DNA from: Rhizopus sp. PT2906
Lineage: Eukaryota > Mucoromycota > Mucoromycetes > Mucorales > Rhizopodaceae
Reading direction: 5' to 3'
DNA length: 64,000 bases
Assembly: GCA_025529335.1 (NCBI GenBank)
Contig: JAMYHX010000018.1
Span: 154,322 to 218,321, forward strand
Below are positions 46,851 to 56,210 of this stretch, in pieces. Both the position numbers and the translations under genes were made by a program. The notes under the pieces are model-generated. The model made no database searches. It worked only from the letters and a program-made list of their open reading frames with translations, and had not been told where the DNA came from. Within the stretch, counting starts at the first letter, position 1, and the number at the start of each line of letters is the position of its first letter.

Positions 46851-48795
46851 GAAAGCGGCAATCATTTGTCAACAAACCGCCAATCATTTTTGGCTAGAAA
46901 ACGGACAATATTTACCAGATGCACTGTGTCATCTTTTACAGTAGTTGCGGCTGTGGTTGTTCTCTTCGGCGCGTAAAACGTTCTACTGGGAACAGGCGAA
47001 AAGGGGGAGATTGGTATTTTTGCTTTAGCATATACCATTCTGTTGCTCGTCGTCTCTTGTATATCTTGGATGATTTGTTCGCTTCTTGTAAAAGCTTCAC
47101 AACATGTTGCTATTGTATGTTATATAAACCAAATCTCATTCATCCTATGCTTGAAACTTGCCTGATAATTTAACAGCTGGTCAAGACTTGTACTGAAGGT
47201 GTATTCAGCCTTTTATTTGAAAAAAGACAATTAAGTCTATGGCCTACGAATTACACTGTTTATTACAAAGGAGTATTATTAAAATAGGACGCATAGGTGT
47301 TTTATGGGGGAGATAGAGGAATGTCAAGTAGAAAATATGCTCTACTGTAAGACCATCTCATCAAACACGTTACGATAGCAACTTTTGTGTGGTATTTGTT
47401 GAAATGCAAGCCTAATGATTTCTGGCTCGAATAACGCTTGCCTCATGTGTCGCACTCGAGCTTTTCTGGATTAAAGGCAGCCATGGCAATAAGCGAGAAA
47501 AAAGTTTGCTTTGAATTCAATGTGAAAATTTCTACAAAACATTCAACAGGATTACACAGTCAAAAATTCACATCATCATTGTTGGCTGCGTTCTTTGTTT
47601 GACAAAGCGATGCTATCCTGCTGCAATCTACCAGTGGAAAGCTTGTACAGGTTTTCCAAATCTGTCGTCATTTGTAAAAACCATCATTCTGTTTGGATTA
47701 ACAACAAATCGATAAAATAAAAGGACTCTGAGCCTTGGCTAATAGATCTCTTCAATCTGATGAAGAGAGTATATTGGAGGAACTAAAAGGATACAACATA
47801 TTTTGGTATAGAGACTCACATTGTATTGCCCTTTTTAAGAAGCGGTTTGTTCAACTGCTTTACTAAATTTAGCAAATTCAAGAGAATGTTTTTTCCAAGA
47901 TTCGATTGAGATGCATAGAATCTACAATATTATAACATGCCCTTTGTTGTATTCTCTTATGTACTAGTAAAAATGAATTGACGCGCTTCTTTTTTTCTTT
48001 CTTGATTGCTTCCCCACTTCCATATTAGATAAGCTACACAAATGAACAAATTAAGAAATAAGGCACGAATGAGATTTTATAATGAGATTTGAATAGATGG
48101 GGGATCGTTTAGCAATATATAAAGCTTAATTTTAGCCTAAAAATAAAAAAGAAGGTCAATATGAAAAACGAGGCTTTGTTTACAGAGAATAGAAAGAAGA
48201 AGAATATTAATGTATTATTAAATTGATTATTAAAAATAAAACAAAACACTCCATTTTAGTGAACAAATTCTTGTAGTAATTATAAACTGTACGCCTACAA
48301 AAAGATAAACAGATGCAATGTGTATATAGGCAAAAAAAAACACGCGCGTTATGTGATAAATAAACAATATAAAATGTTGTCAATGATATTGACTACATTT
48401 CTGTTATTTCCATCTTTTTAATAATTGTAAAGAAGAAAGAGAGATTTCACTTTCTCTTCTTTCTGAATAGTAATTAAATTAAATTCAACAACAATAAAAC
48501 AAAAGAGAAAATGAAAAGGTCATTTTACTGAATAAGGAATCTATTGTGCCTATTCTTGACAACACGAGGTAACAAATCCAGTGTTTACTTTGTGAGCCTA
48601 TAAACACAATGGAAATAGCGGAAAGTGAGTATAAGTTCAAATGCAACACAAAATCAATACTTGTCCTACATCAGACCTTTTTTATATTCACTTCACTTAC
48701 TTTACTTTGCCCTTTCTTATTTCTCTTTTTCTCTTTTTCTTTATCTTTATCTTATTCAACCCCCTTCCTTTCCCTTTTATTCCAATTTTGAGAGA
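46851..48795. other. Intergenic region upstream of LysM gene
   Basis: About 1.9 kb without a supported gene. Open frames at 46919-47173 and elsewhere lack motifs. A CT-rich tract with poly-T precedes the LysM-protein ATG. Confidence 0.45.
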
Positions 48796-49954
48796 ATGCA
48801 ATTAAAGATCATTTCATTGGCCACCCTTGGCCTTTTGTTCCTTACGTCTGCAAAGTTTGGTGTTCAAGCCGCAGATGAAACTGATTTAGTTGATGGTCAA
48901 CAACTCTCTGATAGTTACCTTTCAGCTTTTGCTAGCGATGAAGACAGTGACGACCTTGATTTTGAATTGTCAGATGAGGAAATTCATACTTTAACTAAAC
49001 GTGCTGATAGCTGTGCCAAGTACCATACAGGTATTTTTATTATTATTATTATTAGTATTTTATTCTTATATTAATATTTGCATCTAGTTGTCGGCAGCGA
49101 TACTTGTATCTCTATCTCAAAGAAGTATGATGTCTCTCTCAACAGTTTCTACAGCTGGAATCCTCAAGTCAACAAGAGCTGCACCAACTTGATTAATGGA
49201 AAGAAATATTGTGTCAAGAAGAGCTCCTCTTCTTCCTCTTCTTCTACAAAGAAGGCTGCAAAGAAAAAGTCTTCCAAGAAGAAGTCCTCCAGCAAAAAAG
49301 AAACCCGTAAAAAGATTCAAAGCCAATCTGCATTCACCTACTACTGGATTGCTCAGCCTAATGACTATAAGGGCGGCAAGAAGGTCGCTGTCAAGACCTG
49401 TAGTGGTCAAACTATTGGATCTGTCTCTGAAGACTATGCTGATGCCCTTGTCATGGAGGGTACTGGTGTCGTTGGATCCAAGATTGTCAATCTTGGTGGC
49501 TGTACTTGTAAAGACTTTAAGTGCTTTGAAATGGTCAACAGAAAGAGTGATCCTTATGGTTTAACTTGTAAGCAAATATACAAGGTTTAATTTTACTTTA
49601 CTAATGTGTATTTTTAGCTTATGGAACTCCTCTTCGTCCTTATGTCACTATTGCCTCTAATGATATCAAAAAGGGAACCAAGATTTATGTTCCTGCTCTT
49701 GTCGGATGGAAGATTCCTGGTTCTAAAAAGACTCATAATGGATGTTTACTTGTTGATGGTAATTTTGTATAATTTAAACATTACAAACTTGTATTAATAT
49801 ATTTGATGTAGATCAAAGCTGGAGTTTCAAAGGTAAACATATTGACTTTTATGTTTACGCTATGGACAACTATCAAACCTTGGATAAGGCTCACCACATA
49901 AATAAGGTTGATATCTATGAAGGTGGCTCCTGTAAACTCTTAAATTACATGTAA
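48796..49954 (+). CDS. Secreted LysM plus double-psi beta-barrel protein
   Basis: Four exons: 48796-49030, 49088-49567, 49618-49758, 49812-49954; 332 residues. Residues 1-26 are a signal peptide (ISLATLGLLFLTSAKFGVQA). An acidic propeptide ends in LTKR (about 66-69), a Kex2-type cleavage site. A LysM module follows (about 72-122: GSDTCISISKKYDVSLNSFY, WNPQVNKSCTNL), which binds chitin or related N-acetylglucosamine polymers. A Ser/Lys-repeat linker leads to a barrel domain of the RlpA/expansin/3D type (TYYWIAQPND, LGGCTCKDFKCFEM, SYGTPLRPYV). A secreted wall-binding protein, possibly wall-remodelling, is likely. The repeat-rich linker is coded by AAG/TCC runs. Confidence 0.82.
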
Positions 49955-50419
49955 ACACAATCAATAATTATTGGTTTCACGAATAAATTTATTTTAATGT
50001 AACATTTATTTCCCTTCTCATTTTCTATTTTCTGACTTTTTACTTTTTAAAGTAACCAAAAATGTCCTGAGCTCCCTACAAAGAAATGATTAAACAATAA
50101 TCTTTTTTAAATAAGATGATGATTGATCACATTACTATGGCAATAAATATTATTTAGTAAACGTGATCTCGAATAAAAATGTCCTAGATTGTATATGAAA
50201 TGTATATATTGCGCAAGGGGTTTTATAAATCAAATACATACACAATTCGAATGTTTTGCTATTTCAACTGACAACAAAAATGGTCTAATGCACGAAATAT
50301 AGAGTCACGTTACTTCACTAAATCATTCCCGTTACTGCCATATAATTTTATTTTGAGAAGCAATTGTCATGTCTACGTTATTATTACTATTATTATTGTT
50401 ATTATTACTATTATTGCTA
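49955..50419. other. Intergenic between convergent genes
   Basis: AT-rich, no gene. An ATT/TTA trinucleotide run lies at about 50379-50425, directly at the end of the NAPE-PLD-like g ene. Confidence 0.6.
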
Positions 50420-51886
50420 TTATAGGACAACGGTTTCGCCAAATGCTGTCGTAATAAATTCACTTTCCTTCTCCACTTCTTGCTTCATCGACTGCCAAGA
50501 CGTCTCCAGTACCTTTTTTGGTGCCAAATAATTTTCGTCCGACATCATAAACGTGCCCCAATGAATACCAATGGATAAACGGGGAAATCCAAGGTCACGA
50601 TGAGCCTGAATAGCATCTGTAGGACCCATGTGTAAATGCTTCATTAACTCCATTGGCAAGTAACTTCCTATGGGTATAGCAGCTAAGGTAAAGGGTGCAT
50701 ACATGTTGCCAATGGCTTGAAATAATTCAGGAGAGTAACCGGTATCACCACTTAAAAAACAATGGCTTAGTATTTCCTTATTTAGATGTGTATGAGCTAA
50801 TTCGCGTCTTACCAAAAAAAGAAGCTGTGTCTTGTTGACTTGATCACAAAGCTACACCAAAGTGTATTGTTCTTTTCAAATGGTGTCCTTGAGCCACTCC
50901 AATGCTACAAAAAGGATGTTAATGCATATGATTTTAAATAACCGTCAAGTTTTACATACCATCGCAGGCACACAAACAATAGTAGTACCTTGATGGTCCA
51001 CCTTTTGCCACCAATCTAATTCGACAAACCTTGTAATGCCTCGCTTGGAAAACCAGCGACCAAGGCCGAGAGGAATATACCAAGTGACAGTGTTGCCCAA
51101 TTTTCGAACTGCATTTTCATCTAGGGCCATTCTTTAGTATATTGACTCGTACTTAATAGCAGCTGTTTTACCCAAGTGATCAAAATGATCATGCGAAACA
51201 AGGACAATGTCTACTTTATCTATAAACTCTTCTAATCGACATGGAATAGGTCGTAATCGTTTTGGCCCGAAGTAATCGTTGATAGATCTTTTGCTAAACA
51301 CTGGGTCTGTCAGAATAGTCAACTCTCCGATTGTTACGAGACATGTCGATTGTCTAGAATGTGATTAACTTGGCGCTCCTCTTCTATGTATATTTGTTTA
51401 TTTACCCAAACCAAGTAAACGTTATCTTGTCGTGTTGTTTAAATATATGGGTCAAACACGGTTTCTTGCAAGGTAAAGACCTATCAAGTTCAATTTCATT
51501 GCTCGGAATACCGTTTCCTTTCCATCGCCTCGACCAAAGCAATAACGTCTTATAAAATGGAATTTCCTTCCACTCGTCAAAAGGGTTCAAAAAGAATTCG
51601 TTTATCTATGTGATTGTTTCATCAGACATTCCCACGACATTGAACAATGACTTACCTTTAAGCTTGCAAATCTTTCTTCTGACTTTTGTAATGACTTCCT
51701 TTTTGAAATAGACATTTGTCTACATGTCTCTAAAGAGTGATGAGATGGGTGAGCATAGAGGTAGGCTACAATGGCAAGTAGGATCAAGAGATAAACTGAA
51801 TAATATAGATGAGCAAAGCGCACTGTGTAGCAGAGAAGCGTAGGTCCAGCTAGCTTTTTAGCAATGCCAGTTAAGTTTCTTTTCAT
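50420..51886 (-). CDS. NAPE-PLD-like metallo-beta-lactamase (Fmp30 type)
   Basis: Six exons: 51886-51656, 51605-51406, 51353-51172, 51120-50960, 50904-50813, 50750-50420; 398 residues. A transmembrane segment near the N-terminus (YYSVYLLILLAIVAYLYA) precedes the hydrolase. Zinc ligands are visible in VLVSHDHFDHL (HxHxDH, about 198-203), PAMHWSGSR, GDTGYSPELF and GIHWGTFMM. N-acyl-phosphatidylethanolamine phospholipase D releases N-acylethanolamines and phosphatidic acid; the yeast homologue Fmp30 sits in the mitochondrial inner membrane and affects cardiolipin. The last junction gives Cys before GDTG where Ser or Ala is usual. All six exons join in phase. Confidence 0.9.
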
Positions 51887-52284
51887 TTATAAAAAAAAAG
51901 AAAGATAAAGAAGGGAGAAAAAAGGATTAACCTAGGCTCACTCTCGGCTTCTTATTTTCTCTTTTCCCCCTCTCTCCCTTAAATAGATTTGTTTATTTTT
52001 ATGGAACCTCTTTTTTTGGTATCCACAGTAAGACCAACGCCAAAAGGCGGGTTTTTAAATAAAGGGCGGGAGAGAAAAAATCACAAAGGGACAGCTTTTC
52101 ACATGGCAATTGACGGCTTATTATTGTCAAGGCCAAAAAATAGGCTAAATAGTACAACTACGTAAGCTAAGTGGATCAAACTGACAACATAACGATAGAA
52201 TAAAAGTTTCTTTTTATCTCTTTCTTCTCGAAAACAAGCAGAACAAGGTGGTGAAAAGGTTTGTTGAATGACATCATAGGTAGT
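51887..52284. other. Intergenic, divergent promoter with inverted-repeat arm
   Basis: Lies between the divergent NAPE-PLD-like gene and the orphan gene. It contains the left 26-bp inverted-repeat arm (52027-52052) and GGCGGG motifs at 52047 and 52065. No gene. Confidence 0.5.
52027..52052 (+). repeat. Left arm of 26-bp inverted repeat
   Basis: Matches the reverse complement of 52968-52993 at 25 of 26 positions. Core CCAACGCCAAAAGGCGGG. The arms enclose 915 bp holding one gene. Confidence 0.9.
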
Positions 52285-52918
52285 ATGGAAGTAGCTTGGT
52301 GAGTTTTTATTTAAACTTTGGTAATCAATGAAATCAGTGATATATTACGCTATTATAGTCTAAGCAAAAGTAGTGTTCTAGATGTCTCTAATGCTACATC
52401 CAGCTCCCAGATATCTCTTCTTGGTGGAAAAAAGATTCAAAAATCTATTCTTGACAAGCACTCATATGAAATACAGGATGATGAATATGATGGTGATAGA
52501 GTATATAGTGCCTGGATAAAGAATTCAAAAAAGTAATTCGCTGTCCTGAACCATACATATATTGGCCTAATATACTTCATTAAAGGATGGCAATGTTCGG
52601 GCAGCCACAAAAGCCCTCCAACCATTATTATTACTGCAAGTTTCCTCCACCACAAAAGCAAAATACTACGGTGACAAAATCAAACTGGTTCTGGCTGGCA
52701 AGTGTCACTTGAACAACATTGTTACCTCCTTGAAGAATTTGCCTGCTCGTAACATCCCGTTTTTTGAAACCACCAATGATCCAAGTGACGGGGTTGAATT
52801 GCCAAGTATATTGTTTGTCAATTGTAGACAAAAACGTTTACCTCTTACAGAAAATTCAATCCACATTTTACCTCCCGTACCTTGCATGAAATTAAATCTG
52901 GAAGTATTAAAAGCCTAA
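52285..52918 (+). CDS. Orphan gene enclosed by 26-bp inverted repeats
   Basis: Three-exon model: 52285-52298, 52359-52500, 52586-52918; 162 residues. The donor after exon 2 is GTATAT at 52501. The alternative GTAATT at 52533 breaks the frame. Text includes LLGGKKIQKSILDKHSYEIQ, an acidic DDEYDGDR, YYGDKIKLVLAGKCHLNNIV and LPSILFVNCRQKRLPL. No family is recognised. The last exon is open for 111 codons, which supports coding on the plus strand. It may be cargo of a small mobile element, because inverted repeats lie about 230 bp before the start and 50 bp after the stop. It is convergent with the truncated DEAD-box gene. Confidence 0.45.
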
Positions 52919-52967
52919 TCAATGGATTTCACGTAATACATGTAAACTTTTACATGCTAAAAATATG

Positions 52968-52993
52968 ACCCGCCTTATGGCGTTGGTCTTACT
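52968..52993 (-). repeat. Right arm of 26-bp inverted repeat
   Basis: Inverted partner of 52027-52052 with one mismatch. It sits in the 110-bp gap between two convergent genes, so it is not a shared promoter element. Confidence 0.9.
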
Positions 52994-53028
52994 ACACATG
53001 AAGTTGAAACAATAAACAGTTACATGTG

Positions 53029-54177
53029 TTACGCCTCTGTACACTTTATTTCAATAGGTGACTTTAACCTCTTCAAAAGCCCCTGGAGTATCTGGTCATC
53101 TTCAGTGAGAGAAGATGAAAAGTACATAATCTGTCTATTCCGATCATCCTTTATCTTGCCCAATATCTGACGCACTTGCACACCATAGCCGGATCTAAAC
53201 ATAGCATCAGCCTCATCCATCACAAGAATCTGTACTTTCCATAGTCTCAGCAGGTTAGGATGATCCGTAACAAGATCCAGCAATCGGCCAGGTGTTCCAA
53301 TCAAAATCTGTACGCCCTTCTTCAAACGATAGAGCTGATTCGGAAAGGGTTCTCCTCCAATGAGTAATGCCGTTCGCATATTTTTCATGCCAAGAGCCAG
53401 TCGCTGGCAGATGGTCTCAATCTGGCAACAGATTTCACGTGTGGGTGCCATGATCAGCGCATACGGTCCCGCCCGTCGTTTGTCACCGTCCCAAGTTGAC
53501 AGGGATCGGCAATGGACCAAGGTAGGGATCAGAAACGCGCCTGTCTTGCCTGACTTGGGCGGTGAAGCTGCAACAAGGTCTCGTCCGGCTAGACCTACCG
53601 TTATAGCTTGTCGCTGAATGCCTGTGGCCATTGTCCACCCAAGCGACTCGATGTTGCGTAACAGAGTGGGCCCTAGTATGGTCTCGAGCTGGTCAAACGT
53701 AACCAAGGGCTTAGGAATGACTGTGCCTCTGACTTCGAGTGCATGTGCTTTCAGCATGTACTGAATGTGTGTCTTTGTCTGTGAACCTATTGATTCTGGT
53801 TCTTGATAATTGGTAAGTTTGGCATGCAGATTGTCTGCTGCATAGGCATGCATCGCACCATGCTCCACATTCCTGATGTTTTTCTTTCTCTTCTTTTCTA
53901 GTCGCTTCTGGTTGAGATCAGTGTTGATCTTTTTGCATTCAAGACTGACATGATTTTAGTTTTTTGAGGAAATTATAATTATGCATCAAACATACCTGCA
54001 AATGTCTTGGTTGGTATCACTGTTGATATATTCTGCATATTTGCCACATACAACACAGACTGGTTCGTTATCTTGTGCCAGCCGTTGCTCTGAAGAAAAC
54101 TGTTTGATGGGTTCTTGTTCTATTCGACTTGTTTTTGTCACTCTATTGTCCTCATGTTCATTTTTTCTTTTTGACAT
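53029..54177 (-). CDS. DDX59-like zf-HIT/DEAD-box protein lacking second helicase lobe
   Basis: Two exons, 54177-53996 and 53944-53029, encode 365 residues. A zf-HIT finger near residue 40-70 (VCVVCGKYAEYINSD, CSLECKKIN) precedes a DEAD lobe: Q-motif region GIQRQAITVGLAGRDLV, Walker A SPPKSGKTGAF (about 190), PTREICCQIE, GTPGRLLDLV and VMDEADAMF (about 302). Motif III reads SSS in place of SAT. The protein then stops at IEIKCTEA, so the whole RecA lobe 2 (HELICc) is missing. A zf-HIT plus DEAD layout is specific to DDX59. Without lobe 2 it cannot be a normal helicase; it may be a truncated gene or a nucleotide-binding adaptor. An inverted-repeat arm lies 36 bp past the stop. Confidence 0.8.
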
Positions 54178-54343
54178 TTAATTATAAAAGAAGAAACATT
54201 AGCCATAACTGTTCCTTTCCTCCCCCTTACCTTTTTTCTCCTTTTTTTTTTTTTTTTTCTTGCCGCCCACTCCCCCTTTTTATTTTTCCCTTTATAAACA
54301 GGTTCCTTAATGACCTTGTTTATTCCTTTTTCTTCTTTTTATT

Positions 54344-55363
54344 ATGGTTCAGCAAAGTGACGCAGAAACAGAATCGCTTACATTGACTGAAGATATTGTA
54401 TCAAAGCAAGCCGTCAAGGATGATTCAGAATCAGATAAAGAACTCATCCTTTTTTCTCTTAATGAGTCACTTCTTATGCACAAAGAGATGGTCGAACGTG
54501 TACAGAACGAGAAAGACGACGCTGAAGACAACTATGAACAAGAAAGATGGGAACGAGAGGCAAAAATAAATGAAGCAAAGAGAGCGTTGGAGGAGAAACA
54601 ACGAGAACAAGGTCAGAAGCGAGACATGCTCGAGACACAGGCTGAACAGCTCAAAAGGGAGCTCGCATCCCGAGAAACAGAATATCGACGTATGGAAAGT
54701 AAATTTCAATCACATATGCGATCAGCGAAAGCGAGTGAGGATGACGTCTCTACCATCCAAAGAGACCTAAACTCATTGCTTCAAGATATCAGTGATCTTT
54801 GTGAAAAGGTTCCCTCTGATTTTTATCATCAGAGTATTGGCAAAGAAGAGGATGTTGAGACAAGATGGCTTGTCGAGAAATGGGTGGTTCAGGTCATGAT
54901 AGACGACATCTTGAACAAACCTATTCAACCGGGTGTTGTGATCAATAACGCATTTGGAAGGATTTTTGAATGGGTCAAGAAACGAAATATATCCTGGGCT
55001 GTACGCATGAGACAACAAATAACGACGTTTATAGTGCGACAATCCAATGACGATATTGAACAAGCCAAAAAGGAAATTGTAGAAAAGATCATGACTGTCC
55101 TTCATTTTGCAGCACAGTCAGATATAATCGATTTAGTAGATAGGACAGTGAGGTTAAATTTAGCCTTAAAATGCCAAGAGGCTTTGGTTGAGATAATGCC
55201 TATTCAAGAAGGTGGTTCATTTGATTCACAGATAATGAACTCAGTGACAGAGGAGGAAGGATGTATTAATCTGGTGATTGTACCTCCTTTTATGGTAAAA
55301 GAAGCGGATCATCGTTTTATTTTGTTAATTCCTGCCAAAGTGCATTGTGTTCCTTTTAAATAA
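54344..55363 (+). CDS. Coiled-coil hypothetical protein
   Basis: Single-exon, 339 residues. The N-terminal 40 residues are acidic and Ser-rich. Residues about 45-150 form a strongly charged coiled coil (EMVERVQNEKDDAEDNYEQE, EEKQREQGQKRDMLETQAEQ). The C-terminal half is globular and helical (WLVEKWVVQVMIDDILNKPI, FGRIFEWVKKRNISWAVRMR) with a short hydrophobic end (INLVIVPPFMV). No named family is recognised. The gene begins 166 bp from the divergent DEAD-box gene, so they share a promoter region. Confidence 0.75.
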   Translation: MVQQSDAETESLTLTEDIVSKQAVKDDSESDKELILFSLNESLLMHKEMVERVQNEKDDAEDNYEQERWEREAKINEAKRALEEKQREQGQKRDMLETQAEQLKRELASRETEYRRMESKFQSHMRSAKASEDDVSTIQRDLNSLLQDISDLCEKVPSDFYHQSIGKEEDVETRWLVEKWVVQVMIDDILNKPIQPGVVINNAFGRIFEWVKKRNISWAVRMRQQITTFIVRQSNDDIEQAKKEIVEKIMTVLHFAAQSDIIDLVDRTVRLNLALKCQEALVEIMPIQEGGSFDSQIMNSVTEEEGCINLVIVPPFMVKEADHRFILLIPAKVHCVPFK

Positions 55364-55413
55364 AATTATTGTAGCTCCGAGTATCTCTCTTTCTTTCTTT
55401 TATTTGCACAAAT

Positions 55414-56084
55414 ATGAATAAGGAAGCAATGGCAAAGTATGTTTTGAAATCACTCATGAGTGATTCGCAAAGGCAACAACAACAGCAACAACAACAACAG
55501 TTACAACAGGAGCAACAACAGAGCAAGAAAAAAAATTGGTGGTGGAATAAACAACCAAAACCAGAATCAATTCTATCTCTAGAAGAGCAAAGAGTATTAA
55601 AAAGAGTGAAATCAAGAGCCCATTTTCTCGATAGAGGCGTATCCTGCTGTTGCTTTCAAGTTGGATTTGATGGCATTGTTGGTAAACTATCAGTTCATTA
55701 TTTTGGTATTTCATTACTTATTTTTTGACTTAGGGTTTATTCCAGTCATTGGCGACTTCATTGGCGTGCTATTAGCCCTCCAACTTGTGCAAATGGCTAT
55801 GCAACTTGATATACCCAATGAACTAGTATCCAAAATGATGTTTAACATCGCATTTGATTTTGTTGTAATGTTGATAGCCCTTTTATATGATGTCTTTTTT
55901 TTTAACTTTTTATGTCTAGGTTGGTTTAGTGCCTTTGGCTGGTGATTTACTTGACATCATGTACAAATGCAACACCAAGAATGCTTTATTGCTAGAGAAT
56001 TACCTAATAAAGCGTAGAAGGAAAATGATGGCCCATGATACGACAGTTACTACATCTGCACCTGTCATTAAAACGACAAAATGA
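55414..56084 (+). CDS. DUF4112 membrane protein
   Basis: Three exons: 55414-55681, 55734-55864, 55920-56084; 187 residues. After a Gln-rich stretch coded by CAA repeats come a basic WWWNKQPK segment, the DUF4112 core (FDGIVGFIPVIGDFIGVLLA), a second helix (VSKMMFNIAFDF) and a mirrored motif VGLVPLAGDLLDIMYKCN. DUF4112 is a short family with two hydrophobic PVxGD repeats found in fungi and bacteria and likely embedded in a membrane; its role is unknown. A Cys triplet (VSCCCFQ) before the first helix could be lipid-modified. Both introns join in phase; the second donor is GTAATG. Confidence 0.85.
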
Positions 56085-56210
56085 TGATTATTACAAGGAG
56101 ATATTTTATTATTATTATCTCTATTTTTTTTTATGAGAAAAAAAAAGAGAGAGAGAGAGGGAGGGAATAACAAAAGGTATATATTATTACAAGATTTATA
56201 ATAAAAATAA

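Noticed and set aside
52586..52918. The segment reading LPSILFVNCRQ resembles helicase motif IV, suggesting the missing DDX59 lobe 2 had been inverted.
   Set aside because: No other lobe-2 motif (Ia-like, V, VI) is found on either strand of the module, so the likeness is probably chance.
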